From contig NC_092803.1 of NCBI RefSeq assembly GCF_040954645.1, positions 78,158,263 to 78,222,262 on the forward strand: a stretch of DNA of 64,000 bases. The letters are read 5' to 3'. Shown one piece after another: positions 33,366 to 45,060 of the stretch. The notes beneath the pieces were generated by a model. It did not search any database. It saw only the letters and a list, made by a program, of their open reading frames with translations, and was not told where the DNA came from. This DNA is from Diabrotica undecimpunctata (lineage: Eukaryota; Arthropoda; Insecta; Coleoptera; Chrysomelidae). Made by a program: the position numbers and the translations under genes. Positions within the stretch are counted from its first letter, which is position 1; the number at the start of each line of letters is the position of its first letter.

Positions 33366-34738
33366 TTGCGAAGGACAGCGAAGCAGTCCCACCACGCTTG
33401 TATGGCTTACCGAAAATACACCAAGACGATGTACCTCTACGCCCTATTGTGAGCATCACAGGGTCTCCGTCTTGCAGCCTTGCTAAATATCTGGAGAATA
33501 TTTTACAACCACACATAGGAAAAACGATACCTTTGTAAAAGACTCCACCCATTTCATCGAGAAGATCAAAGGAACAACTTTACAGGAACCTGACATTCTT
33601 GTTAGCTTTGATGTTGTTTGCCTATTTACAAGAGTTCCCCTAGAAGACGTTCTGAATTTAATTGAGGGACTAGTTTGCAAGGATTATACCGTATTTGCCT
33701 CACTACCTCCTACTTTTCATGGAAAGACCAGATTTATGAACAGGAAGGTGGAGTAGCAATGTCAAGCCCACTAAGCCCGGTCGTAGCCAACCTTTTCATG
33801 GAGCATCTAGAGAATAGGGTAATGGATTCATCATACAAGACAAGGGTATGGTTTAGATATATCAATGACACTTTTGTGATTTTTGTGGTCACGAAGTAGA
33901 AAAACTTAACGATTTCCTGTCTTATATAAACACACTACATACAAATATTCAATTTAAGATGGAAACAGAGAAAGATCAACAACTAGCGTTCCTGGATGTA
34001 TTAGTAAATCGAAAGGAAGGTTACTTGGGACATAAAGTGTATCGAAAACCTACACACACGGACAGATATCTAAACAGAAACTCAAATCATCATCCAGACC
34101 AAAAACAAGGTATCATCAAACCTGTGGCGGAGAGGGCGAAGAGAATTTGTGAACTACAGCATCTGCAAAGTGTAGTTCTTAATATTGAAAAAGCACCCAC
34201 CTCTAATGGTAATACTAAAAGAGAAAAACATAAAGCGATTAACAACGTATCTAGAAGAAAAGACGAAGAAACAGCGTCTATAGGCAAAGCGTTCTTGCCC
34301 TATATATCGGGGGTAACAGACAGAATTGGGCGAATACATAAAAAATCCAATGTAAAGACCATTTTGAAGTCAACAAAGAAAATCAAGGACTGTTTAAAAT
34401 TGGTGAAGGACAAACGACACCCGTTAGCAACGGCTGGAGTATACCGAATACCATGCACATGTGGAATGGTATATGTGGGAACCATAGAAAGACACACAAA
34501 CACAAGGATAAACGAACATAAAAGCCATCGTTGTTTAGGATATATCGACAAATCTGCGGTTGCTGAACACACTTTGGGAAGCGAAGAACATCGGATATTG
34601 TTTGAAGAAACGCAGATGTTGGATAAAATATCACAGTACTACCCACGGTTATATCGGGAAACGGTGGAAATATATAAGCATCCAAATAATTTTAATCGGA
34701 TAGAAGAAGAATTAACAAAACATGAATACCGATATTAA
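33366..34738 (+). pseudogene. Penelope-like RT / GIY-YIG endonuclease pseudogene
   Basis: Blocks run PPRLYGLPKIH, RPIVSITGSPSCSLAKYL (the PLE RT core start), a stop at 33538 with a frame change, ILVSFDVVCLFTRVPLED (catalytic Asp block), another frame change near 33700, GGVAMSSPLSPVVANLFMEH, and WFRYINDTFVIF. The canonical YVDD reads YIND: the first Asp of the catalytic pair is Asn. After a further break, the frame 33959-34738 (259 residues) has LAFLDVLVNR, VYRKPTHTDRYL, and then the GIY-YIG-type endonuclease: GVYRIPCTCG at about 159-168, MVYVG at 169-173, R at the helix position, and SAVAEH. The N-terminus is missing and three frame breaks plus the Asp loss make it dead. Confidence 0.88.
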
Positions 34739-34918
34739 AATCCATAAATACCCTTCCCGCAAATCACGAAAAAAGAAAAGCTACGAACGACGACACGCTT
34801 CCTCACGCCGAAACCAGTGGAGAGAAGGCGAGTAGAAAATATAAATCTGACCTCCGTAGCACAACGCAGCATCAGTTTCAGCTTACAAGCGAATCAGTAA
34901 CTATCTACTACTAATCTA

Positions 34919-34953
34919 CAGAAGACGCTAACCTCTAGTGTTGGCGAAACATC
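34919..34953 (+). ncRNA. Degenerate hammerhead-like motif at PLE right end
   Basis: CAGAAGA (one change from CUGAAGA), one extra C, stem II GCTAAC/GTTGGC around loop CTCTAGT, then GAAAC and ATC (the left inverted copy has GAAACGAC; a common ancestor GAAACGTC is likely). The layout, including the extra pyrimidine after GA, is the same as in the PLE at 21-23 kb. The invariant U in CUGA is lost, so this copy should be inactive. Confidence 0.4.
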
Positions 34954-35518
34954 GAGAACTAATCACAGAAGACACGGCCTAAGAACCAAGTTAGAACCAA
35001 ACAAGTTAGACGTTGGCCGTGAAAGCCTAACACATTATTTTCATTTTGTTCTTTTGGTAGATGTTTTCGATAGTTTTTATAATATTTAAAGGAACTTCTC
35101 CATTATACAGAAGATGGATTACATCTTTAAGCCTTACTCTGTCAAACCCTTTCTTTCAATCAGACACAGATATGCTAATTTATTACACTCTAGTAATTTA
35201 TCAGTAGTTTGCTTTATAACGAACATTGCATCTGTACACGATCTTTCACTACAAAAAACCTGTTGTTCATCTGCCAAAATTGTCGTCTAATTTATTAGTA
35301 CTTGTAAAATTTTAGTTGTAAGGTTTAGAGTAGTATTTAAAAAGTTTATACCTCTGTAGTTTTCTGGCTATTTTTTATCTCCTTTTTTGAATAGTATAAT
35401 TAGTTCGCTCGTTCTCCATCCTTCGGGTATTTTATTGTGTTCTATAATTTTATTAATTAATGTTGTTAATTATTCTGCAATTGCTGCTCCACAATATTTT
35501 AGTAATTCGTTTTGTATC

Positions 35519-36019
35519 AAAGGACCTAAGGAGTCAGATCAACAAAGCATCCGCATTGTCTGGATGTCTGCGGGAGATAGTCTGGTCAAATCCGTATTCA
35601 GATAGTAAAATTAGAATCTACAAGACTTGCATACGACCAATCATGACATATGGCATACAAGTACGCAAAGATACCAACAAAACGAAACAGATGCTAAGGG
35701 TTGCCGAAATGAAAACCCTAAGAACAATAGTGGGCAAAACAAGAAGGGACAGGGTGAGAAATACAAACGTCAGAGAGCAGTGCAAAATTTAAGATATATT
35801 ACATGGGGAAGGCAGCGTAAGAGGATGAGATACAATCATGTAAGACAAATGAATGAGAATAGACTCCTAAAAATTGCCCTAAAAACAACCCGCCCGGTTC
35901 AAGATCTCCCGGAAGACCACCTAAAAGATGGAGGGATCGTTGGCAATTTACCTCCCAGGAAATTAACCAGAGGCAGCTTCAGAATTCAACAGATCGAAAG
36001 ATCTCCAAGAAGTAGAAGA
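35519..36019 (+). pseudogene. 5'-truncated LINE 3' end nested in another LINE
   Basis: This 501-bp piece is flanked by perfect 11-bp repeats CGTTTTGTATC (35508-35518 and 36020-36030), and removing it rejoins the minus-strand LINE frame. It encodes only the C-terminal tail of a different LINE: SGCLREIVWSNPYS, KIRIYKTCIRPIMTYG, EMKTLRTIVGKTRRDRVRN, RMRYNHVRQMNENRLLKIA, and FRIQQIERSPRSRRR. 5' truncation with a short A/G-rich 3' end (AGAAGTAGAAGA) and a target duplication is the hallmark of target-primed reverse transcription. A few stops are present. Confidence 0.85.
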
Positions 36020-36290
36020 CGTTTTGTATCCTGTCTCTACCTGGTGCTTTTCTGTTCTTAACTGTACACGAACTTTGAGTAAATTTATACTAAATTTTTC
36101 ATTTGTGATAATTTGTGGTGATTCCGGTTCTAGCGTCGTTTGTTCTTCCTCTGCATAGAGCTTTTTTAGACAGTCAGTTCACGTATCCTTCGCTGTGTTT
36201 TGAACTCTTATAAAGCGCCTTATTTTCTTTGACAGACCGTAAAAATCATGTTTCATTTCTTTCGAATAATAAATCTCGAATGTTGCAATT

Positions 36291-38639
36291 ATAATTTAAA
36301 TCATGTATTGCCTGATCTAAAATCAATCTAATCTGATTTAATTCCGATTACTGGAAGAAGTTCGATTCAATAATTTCGCCCATGTACCTGCGAATCATCC
36401 ATAATGTATATTTCTCCGAACAATTCTGTGTACTCTAGTTATTTAAAATAATGTATTTTACCAGTGGTGCATTTTGTTTTAGTGTTTGTTGATATTGTTT
36501 TTAATTTTTCCAACTTCCACAATATTTATGTGATATTAGTTAACAAAAATAACCCACTTAAACCTTCCTAAAATTAATAAAAAAAAAACTAATGGTATTT
36601 ACCAGTAGTGGATAAACGCACCAGTCGTTTTTCTATATTAAAAAAAAATACCAATTGTTTTTAATTTTTGATTTAATTACACTAATTAATTACCAAAGAC
36701 ATGGTTTTGAAAATACTTCTCTCAATATTAGAGTTACCGGTTAAATATGGGTAAATACGTTGCATCGTTCTATTTGATGTTCAAATGATTTACATCTTAA
36801 AACGGTCCTTGCTGTTAAACTTTTTGTACTAAGTAACCCCATAAGAAGTAATCTAAATAAATACTCTAGCAGACGAAAAAAGTACTGAGTATTTGTAAAT
36901 CACTTTTCTTTTAAAAATATGTTCAATGTATTTTATGTAATATTTAATTTACTGTGACACGAGATAGCGTCTTATTGGCACCAAGTATATTAGCGTTCTT
37001 GTAAGAGCAGTTCATCCCTAAAGTTATTAATGTGATTTTAGGCCAATTAAGTTAGAGTTTTACTCGACACAATTGAGTAGACGGGTTTGACAGTAGAAAT
37101 GTGTAGTACATTACAAAAGACTGCTATTTAGGGACTCATAAATTCTTTAGTGGAACTATTCTTAAATAAACAATCAAAACGTCAAACTCATTATTTTGCT
37201 CGTAACTTAACAACTTGTCTATTTAGAGATTTGACGTCAGCAGAAAACTAAAAAAAAGGACACAAAATGAGATATGCTAAATTAAAATCGGTTAACAAAC
37301 AAGAAATTTATTGCAAAATAAACTATCAAGTGTTCATAAGGATGTGGTTCAGAGGTGTTCAACTAAGAATATTTATTAGAAGTCATGTAAAAAAACTTTC
37401 GACCGTCGTCCAATATTGAAATTAAAAAAAAAAAAAATAAAGCAGATAAAAAAAAACAAAACGACACGAGCTTACAAATAGTTTATGCATTACAAAAAAC
37501 GCTACAGTTGAAACAATTTAAATTAAAAAATATTTAAAATAAAAATTTATTTAATTTTTTATATTTTTAATTTGAATTTTTTAGCTTCAACTTTAATTTA
37601 GGTTTAAATATATTTAAATGAGTAATTAGTTTGTTTTATTGTATGTAAAGAAAAAAATTTAAATAATTTTTGATAATTAAAAAGATCGGCCTGTTTTATT
37701 AAGTTTTATTTAGGCTAATAGCTATTTTTTTTATTGTAGCTTCATTGTGATGCTAGATAATATAAACCAATAATTTACAAATTCTGAAAGACACTTTTAT
37801 TTTCATCTTTTAGGATTTTACACAGTTCTCGATATTTCTGCAAGTCTCCAGGGTATTATCCAAAAACGATGTTTTACTTTTTTATTTTTGCTTTTATTAA
37901 TTGGCAGAATACAAGAAATAAATCCGCCCCTGTTCATTCGCTGCTTACATTAGTGGAATTGATGATTTCTGTAATTGATCCCAACCAGGCGACGATTGAG
38001 GAGGAACAGATGATTATGAACAAGCTCGGAGCTCCTGGCAACCTCCAATAGGCATTGTCCTTCTCCAAATAATCGAATTGGTGGCTGAAATTCACCGCAA
38101 CTTTTAATTGGAAAAGTTACCCGTATGGGACAGGGGTCGATTTTGAAAAACGGCAGGGTTTAAATATATAGCGGGTGTCGCTGTCAATACCAAGTCTATT
38201 GTCCGCAAGGGACTATTAAATATTTGTGGAAGTTTCTGTTAATGTTTCTCGATATTTCTGTCAGATTCTGGCAAAAGCGAAATGGAAAATGTGTGTTCGT
38301 AGTAGCTACTGTTAGTGCTGCCGTTGGTTTATTTCTTTTGTGAAGCTAACTATAGGACGTTAATATTATAATAAACTAATAAGTATAGGAATAATACAAT
38401 TTCTTCTGTTTGTTAAGTATTTCGATTATAGAATCTGACAATAATAGTCGTGTTTTTCCAAACTCCAAAGATAGCCCTAATGTAATTTAGAAGAATATAG
38501 CTAATATTATAAGACATATTACTATTAAATTTCTTCTAAAATACTTCAGAATACAAATTTAAACAGATCTGGTATTAGTCATAGAGAGCACAACCCAAAA
38601 TATATGAAAACAAATGACTATATAACGTTTGAAGGATTA
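36291..38639. other. Mostly unrecognised; one weak exon candidate
   Basis: AT-rich spacer. At 37907-38051 an acceptor-like tract (TTTTATTAATTGGCAG) precedes an open plus-strand segment ending NQATIEEEQMIMNKLGAPG and a stop. It is richer in GC than the flanks, and I do not recognise the protein. The remainder shows nothing. Confidence 0.3.
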
Positions 38640-39390
38640 GCTGCTTAAACCCTATTACTTAACAACGGTTCAAGAGTTATTGGTTGAACATTATCCTAAA
38701 AGGATTGGATTTTGCAATTGGTTGTTAGTAAATGGAAAACACTCGAAATGTTAATTTTATTAGAAATATTTTTTTTGCCGGCGAGGCTACCTTCAGTAGA
38801 AATGGAATAACAAACCATCCTAACAAGCACATTTGGGCCGACGAAAATCCTCACGCCAAAAAACCGACTCATCATCAAAGGACTTTCAAAGTTAATGTTT
38901 GGGCAGAAATTGTGGATAACAATCTAATAGGCCCAGTATTTCTTTCCATTTTTACAATTTAAATGGTGATAATTATTTGAAGTTCTTGGCAAACGATTGA
39001 CAAGAGTATTTGGAAGAAGTGAATATTACAATAAAACAAAATATGTGGTTGCTACAAGATAGCGCTCCACCGCATTACAGTAATGAAGTCCGGGAATACC
39101 TTTGGCAGTATCCTGGTCGGTGGATTGGATGGGGTCGTGATGCACCTATTTCTTGGCCACCCAGAAATCCAGGTCTTAACCCCATGGACTTTTGCTTTGG
39201 GGGTTTATGAAAAAGAAAGTGTATTCTGTAACAATAGAGGACGAACAACAATTGAGGGTTAGAATAATTAAAGCTGCAAATCAATTTCGTCAGAAAATTA
39301 TGATTTTTCAGCGCATTCGGTTTTCCTTATTAAAGCAATATCGAATATGTATTGAAGAAAATGGGGGTCATTTTGAACATTTATTGTAAT
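38640..39390 (+). pseudogene. Second mariner-like transposase, decayed
   Basis: Frames give VEHYPKRIGFCNWLLVNGKH, ATFSRNGITN, HIWADENPHAK, FKVNVWAEIVDNNLIGPVF, WLLQDSAPPHYSNEVREYL, ISWPPRNPGLNPMDF and CIEENGGHFEHLL. This is a mariner-type DDD transposase related to, but distinct from, the copy at 27 kb. The first catalytic Asp is lost (GEATFS for DEATFS). The second (QDSAPPH) and third (NPMDF) remain, 42 residues apart. There is a stop after PVFLSIFTI and another frame break near 39210. The 5' end is missing. A typical mariner end, GAAACACCCAG followed by TA, lies at 40650-40662 beyond an inserted LINE, and may be this element's 3' end. Confidence 0.75.
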
Positions 39391-39609
39391 ATCGTATTTA
39401 TAGAGGTTATAGACATTTTTTTTATTTGTTAATTCATGTAAGCCATTTATTTAGTTGCACGTAATTTTTTAAAAGTTAATGAAAAGGGCCGTAACTCAAC
39501 AAAAATTGTTTTTTGGAAAAAGTGATAAGAGGCAAAAATTTTTTAAAAATAATGTGTTAAACTAATGGTGCCATAAAATTATTTGATTTAAATGTAATCA
39601 AAAGTTTGG

Positions 39610-40440
39610 GGGGATGTAGGACTGCTTCTTCTTCTTGCAGTACCGTCTCCTATCGGAGGTTGGCTACCATCACAGCAATCTTTACTTTGTTGGCTGCAGC
39701 TCTGAACAACTGTATTGAACTGCACCCATACCACTCCCTTAAATTTCGCAACCAGGAAATCCTCCTACGTCCCACATTTCTCTTTTCCGAGATTTTTCCT
39801 TGGATTATGAGTCTAAGCAGAGAGTACTTTTCTCCTCTCATTATGTGGCCCAGATATTCCAGTTTTTTCGTTTGTATGGTTTTTATGACTTCGCATTCCT
39901 TCCACATCTTCAGCAGAACAACTTGATTTGTTACTCTTTATGTCCATGGTATTTTCCACATTCTCCTGTAACACCACATCTCGAATGCCTCAATGTTTTG
40001 GATGTTCATCTTTTTCAGTGTCCTGGCTTCCATGCCGTACAGCAGAACGGACAAAACATAGCACCTTAACATTCTCGTTCTTAAGTTTATATTTATGTCC
40101 CGGCTGCATAGGAACTTTTTCATTTTGACAAACGATTGTCTCGCTATCTCTATTCGCCTCTTGATTTCTCTTGTCTGGTTATTAGTATCAGTGAAGTAAA
40201 CCCCCAAATATTTGTAGGACGTAACTCTTTCAACTGGCTGACTATTTATGGTTAAATTCACATTGGTGTATAGCTTCTTTGTTACAATCATGAATTTAGT
40301 CTTTTTGATGTTCAGTTTTAGACCATACTTTTTGGTATGGGTGTTTATGTTTTCCATTAAAAACTGTAAACTGCACTGTAGGCTGCACACCTCCTTAAAA
40401 TTTTTATGTGCGCTTAGATTTTGTTGTATCTTGTTTATGA
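39610..40440 (-). pseudogene. LINE 3' part inserted in mariner downstream region
   Basis: The minus strand reads YGLKLNIKKTKFMIVTKK, VERVTSYKYLGVYF, TREIKRRIEIARQSF, LRCYVLSVLLYGMEA, MWCYRRMWKIPWT, then after one stop TKKLEYLGHIMRGEKYSLLR, GKRNVGRRRISWLRN-like sequence and LFRAAANKVKIAVMVANLR. This is the RT thumb and C-terminal part of an insect LINE, 5' truncated before YADD, ending in a (GAA)n-type tail at 39627-39640. It belongs to the same broad family as the copy at 57985-60200. Confidence 0.78.
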
Positions 40441-40663
40441 AAAATGCTTTCAGAACAAGAAAGTAACCTGTCCATTTTTATTACAAAATGTCGAGTAGTT
40501 TAGGAGATAATGCAAAAAAACAATTTTTATTTTGTAACTTAAAAGGGCTGTAACTTTTTCAGTGTACACTTTTGTACTAAGGTAAGGTGGATTCAATCAA
40601 TTTTTTTTTGTCCCCGGAATTCCTGATTTGATTTATGACATACCTGCTTGAAACACCCAGTAT

Positions 40664-41369
40664 AGATAAAAATACTTTTAGTTATTTGTTCAAAAATGTA
40701 CTGTAGCTTCTTACTTATTCATTAACGGTCTTCCAGATAGATGGGCTTTTGTAATTTAACGGAACTTGGGGAAAGGTATTGCAGATTTAAGTAATAAGGG
40801 GAGATGTTTGTACAGTTTTTTTGTAGAATACGGTTAATTGGCAAATAAACATGAAATGTTGAATTTCTGGTGGAGTAATAGTAATTAGGTCTTACTGGAA
40901 AAATACGTAGTGTTTACGAATTAACCAAACAGTTTTTAAAATATATAAAAGAGGCAAATATATAAAGATAATAAAATATATAAAGAGGAATAATATATAT
41001 CGATGGTTTCAAAGTATCTTTCTTAATGAAATTAATATAAAAATAGAAAGGATTCTTAGATTTGCAAATTTTTAAGGCTTGCTCGTTTGTGAGTATTTTT
41101 GTGTTTTCTACTTTATTTTTGTTGTTGCTTAAAATGGTTATTGGATTTTGAAACGGACTTCTTCTTCCCTTTGAACTTATATTTGACTCAGATGAAGGCG
41201 TTGCATTGCTTCGGAATGTGAGGATTCTATAGACCACTTAATGTTTATACCCGGTGGCCAAATTTCCTTATTAAATATATCAGTCAATGGAGGTTTTAGA
41301 TTTTATACCTATTTTGAATGAAAATCTTATAATTTCGGCATCTTTAAGGAAATCATAATATTCAATACA
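40664..41369. other. No recognisable feature
   Basis: AT-rich spacer. A minus-strand frame at 40914-41237 has no family resemblance I can name and is probably spurious. Confidence 0.3.
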
Positions 41370-41740
41370 ACAAATCTAATTCAAACGATCAAACTTACTT
41401 ATACAACAAATATTTACATTGTATTTATTTATCTTGAGAAAGTATATGAAAGAGTACCTAATGAGGTATTGTGTCACTGAACCATAAAGAAATTGCCAGT
41501 AGGCATACAAACATTTTGAGAAATCTACATAATGGAGTAACAACTAGCATTAGAGAAAAAACCGATTAAATAAAAAGTAACGCAATTTACATATCTAAGA
41601 TCTCGTTTACAAATAAACTCAAACCAAACCTATGTTTGCAAATAAAATTAAATGTCAACTAGTTTTAAATATATACAATTCAGAGTATACCCAAAACACG
41701 TAACCGTAATATATGATATTTTTACACTATTTTCTATATG
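41370..41740 (+). pseudogene. Short decayed LINE RT fragment
   Basis: Frames read FIYLEKVYERVPNEVL (expected F-DLEKAYDRVPRE, catalytic block), KLPVGIQTF, then a stretch with THFTYLRSRLQ-like decay. Only part of the RT survives and stops are dense. Confidence 0.45.
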
Positions 41741-42764
41741 ACATATTCATCACTACTCTATTAAATTCTATTCTATCTAACGCTTTTCCTTTTCAGTCTT
41801 AATGCAATGTTAGGCATACTTTTATTACCACTTATATAGCTATTTGAGGTAGCCATTTCAGTGTTAGTACTTTTAAACATTTTTTTTATATAGCTAAGCA
41901 GTTTATTGTTTTCCACTTCCATCATTTCGGAAACTTTTCTATTCCAAAGAGATAGCCTTTCCCATACCCTAAGTTTCACTAGTTTAGAAAACATTTTTAA
42001 TATTGTTTATAGATTTGTGTTTTAGAGTTTCGCGATAAAAACTTTTAGTCCTTTTAGGTTTTTAGGCGTTTATACTTTTTGTTTTACTTTGCTATTTTAA
42101 CATTTATCCTTTTATCTTCCTCTTCCCTTTTCCCTATTACAACTCCTGGTGAAGAGAATGAACGCTGGACAAGTTTTAAAAACTGTCTGTCTCTCTAGAA
42201 ATCATCAGTTCATAGTGCATTTGATGGTTGTTAAGTGCCTTTAAGTATCATATATTTTTTATCGACTTTTTCGTATTTTAAACCTAATCCTTTTAAAATT
42301 GTAATTTATATTTTTTTGGATTTAAATATTTACATATAATTTTTGCCAAATACAGTACTCTTCAGATATTGTTACATTCTTTATCTTGACGGTCTAATAC
42401 TTTTCAATTTAGTTATATTGCTTTTTGGCCAACTTTGGTTACTATTTGGTAAACTTTTTCCAGATTTTTTCCAATTTTTTTTGGTAAAAAATCTCTCTAT
42501 TTTGTCTCAGTTTTTACCTATATTTTGGTGATTATATTTCTGATTTCGTTCTTATAAGTTATTTAAATTCTTCTTCTTATCTTTCTCTGCGTCTATTACC
42601 TTCACCGTCTGTAGAACAGTTACTATCTATTCATGGGTAAAATTAAAAATTTGACTTTGCTTTTGTTATTTATTTTACTGATTTTCTACAATTACTAGTT
42701 CTTGCCATTTTCACGTATCGGAATAGACTGCACTATGACATACTAGTTTGATTTTGTTCTAAAC
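41741..42764. other. Unassigned AT-rich sequence
   Basis: A minus-strand frame (41773-41994) encodes 73 residues with KLVKLRVWERLSLWNRKV, and the minus strand upstream contains CTGATGA followed by AAAAC and TTGTCC near 42180-42215. This faintly recalls the start of a PLE, but it is too weak to call. Confidence 0.2.
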
Positions 42765-45060
42765 ACTATTAAACTAATAATCTTTGTAAGCACCAAAAAC
42801 ATGATAGTAGGAGAAACAAGATTTCCCCATAAAATAATTCACAAAGAAACATGAAAATCACCTGACATCAAAACCGTTAACCAGACAAGTCATATTCTAA
42901 TAGATTCTTTCGACCAAGACATTCTTTTGACCTCATAGATGTCAGAACCTACCGAGGTCCAAACAAAGATAGGGACCACTTTCTTGTAGTGGAAAAAATC
43001 AAAGGAAAAATATCAAAACTAAAGAAGGATAAACATATTAAACAATACAGAATTAATGATGATAATCTGCGCATTGAAACCGTTGCGAGAGGGTATAGAA
43101 CAAAAATGGATAAGGAGACGGAAATATTGGAAGCGGGGAAAACGTGGAGCACTTGTGGATAAAATGTACAAATATAATAACTGAGAAGGCATCAAAAATA
43201 TTAGGAACCACCAAATTAGTTAAACAAAACGAATGGTTTCACGAGGAGTGCCAAGAAGTAATAGATAACAAAAATAGAGCAAACCTAAAGACAAATCAAG
43301 CTAGATGCACAAAAAGCGCAAAGGAGGAATACCGGATCATAAAAAGGGAAAAATACATAAAAGAAAAATAAAACAATTTGAAGAAAAGATATTAGAAAAC
43401 ATAGAATGGCTAATAAGTCAAAACGAAACTCGAAAGTTCTACAGAAATGTAAATATAATGAGTAAAGAATTTAAGTTAATAAAAGGGAGTAGTAAGGATG
43501 GAAAAGGAAATATCCTAAGTGATACGGAATCAATTTTAAAACAATGGGTTGATTTTTTCAGAAGCAGATAACACCGTAGCAGATCGAAATGTCTGAAATC
43601 TATTTAACTGATCAAATTTGTGGTGAGTTCTAGAAGAATTGTGGCGACGCCCTGCTACAAGCGCTGCATAAACTTTTATTTCTTCTCTGGAAAAATAAAA
43701 ACATTCCCTGCAAACGGTCTAAAGGCGTAATATGCCCGTTACAATAAAAAGGCGATCAGCTCCAGTGTAATAACTAAAAAGGTATAACTCTGTTAACAAC
43801 TGCTTATAAACTACTCTCTACGAAAGGCTACAACTTTACACACTTGGCATAGTTGGAAAATACCAGGCTGGATTTTCTCCACAAAAATCAACAATTAACC
43901 AGATTTTTTCAATCCTAGGATCCTCGAGAAAAAATTAAAATTTAACATCGAAACCTATCACCTATCCGTCGACTTCATGGCCCCATGCTACAGTGTTAAG
44001 GGAACAGTACTATACTAATCAATGCGTGAGTTTGATATACCAAAAAAAGTTATCCGATTATCAAGAATGACATTATCTAACTTAAAAGCCAGCATTAGGA
44101 TACAGGGAGAAAATTCTCAATCCATTGAGATAAAGTATGGACTATCAAGGGGATGTCCTGGCTTGCCTTGAAAAAGGCAGTTCGAGACACATGAATTAAA
44201 GACGATGGTACTATTTACAATAAATCGATACAAATCTTAGCATACGCTGATGACATTATTATAATAGGACGTAGTAAACCAGATGCTAAGCAAAATTTCC
44301 TAGAATTGGAAACGGCACCGAAACAGATCGGTATAGTCATCAACGCAGACAAAACCAAGTACATGTTGGTTAATAAGGATTCTATAGCAAATAAAGAACG
44401 AGAAACAGCATTTGGAGCTTATATATTTTAACATGTTGACAGCTTTACATACTGGCTCGCTAGTGACTACCACCAATAAAACAAGCGAAGAAATTAAAAG
44501 ACGAATAAACGTTACAAATAGAGCATACCATGGACTCCAAAAACAATTCCACTCAAGAAATATCAAAAGAAAAACTAAAATTATTATATACAAAACACTA
44601 CTGAGGTCGGTCCTCACTCCCAGGGTGGAAACATGGACACTAACGCAGAAGGATAAAAGATTTTTGGAAATATTTGAGCGTAAGATACTTCGCAAAATAT
44701 TTGGAGGTATAAACGATCAAGAGCAGTGACTCAAAAGTTTTATTAATTTCGAATTATACCAACTCTTTAATGAACCAGATGTCGTAATGTTCATTAAAAC
44801 ACAGCGACTTAGATGGGCTGGACACATAATAAGAATGCCCGATACCATGATTGCTAAAAAGCTAACGATGGAAACACTTATAGAAAGAAGAAGCAGAGGC
44901 CAACCGCGAATTAGGTGGTTAGATGGAGTTGAGACCGACTTAGGGGTACTAGAGATCAGAAGATGGCAAAATGTTGCCAGAAATCGAACAGAATGGCGAC
45001 TAATCTTAGAGCAGGCCAGGATTCACAGAGGATTGTCGGGGCCAAATATAATGATGATGA
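42765..45060 (+). pseudogene. Decayed LINE, endonuclease end to C-terminus
   Basis: Blocks in order: SFDLIDVRTYRGPNKD and DHFLVVEKIKGKISK (end of endonuclease), KIKQFEEKILENIEWL linker, NILSDTESILKQWVDFF, LLTTAYKLLS (RT start), LAYADDIIIIGRS (YADD intact), INADKTKYMLV, KRRINVTNRAYHGLQKQFHS, RSVLTPRVETWTL, FERKILRKIFGG, then RLRWAGHIIRMPDTMIAKKL, SRGQPRIRWLDG and EQARIHRGLSG. It ends with ATGATGATGA at about 45050, a simple-repeat tail. About eight frame breaks and stops are present. It spans most of one LINE but lacks the N-terminal endonuclease. Confidence 0.8.

Larger units (their letters stand above)
33295..35040 (+). mobile_element. Penelope-like element with RT and GIY-YIG, inverted short ends
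   Basis: It is flanked by related 13-mers (CCATTTTGTTGTT at 33282-33294 and TCATTTTGTTCTT at 35041-35053), consistent with a target duplication inside the host LINE. The two ends are inverted copies of one sequence: ATTAGTTCTCG..GTTTCGCCAACACTAG at 33334-33362 and its complement at 34933-34963. These inverted partial pseudo-LTRs are typical of PLE integration. The right end carries a degenerate hammerhead-like motif (34919-34953). Confidence 0.82.
32535..36290 (-). pseudogene. LINE, minus strand, split by two later insertions
   Basis: Three minus-strand pieces form one RT-coding LINE. 36290-36031 reads KKLYAEEEQTTLEPESPQII to NRKAPGRDRIQN; 35518-35041 reads QNELLKYCGA, NKIPEGWRTSELI, ENYRGINFLNTTLN, CLIERKGFDRV and LYNGEVPLNIIKT; 33294-32535 reads KMEVRIDGQFTEPIEMGSG, IRQGGPLSPMLFNL, YADDAILIAQDE (YADD intact) and the C-terminal QNRKTEWNNHI. 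The breaks fall at a plus-strand LINE end (35519-36019) and a PLE (33295-35040), each flanked by duplicated LINE sequence. The usual AFD catalytic block reads GFD. Several stops are present. It is a relative of the copy at 62699-63670. Confidence 0.82.

Noticed and set aside
42170..42230. CTGATGA followed by AAAAC and TTGTCC on the minus strand, hammerhead-like
   Set aside because: No stem II can be formed and GAAAC is absent.
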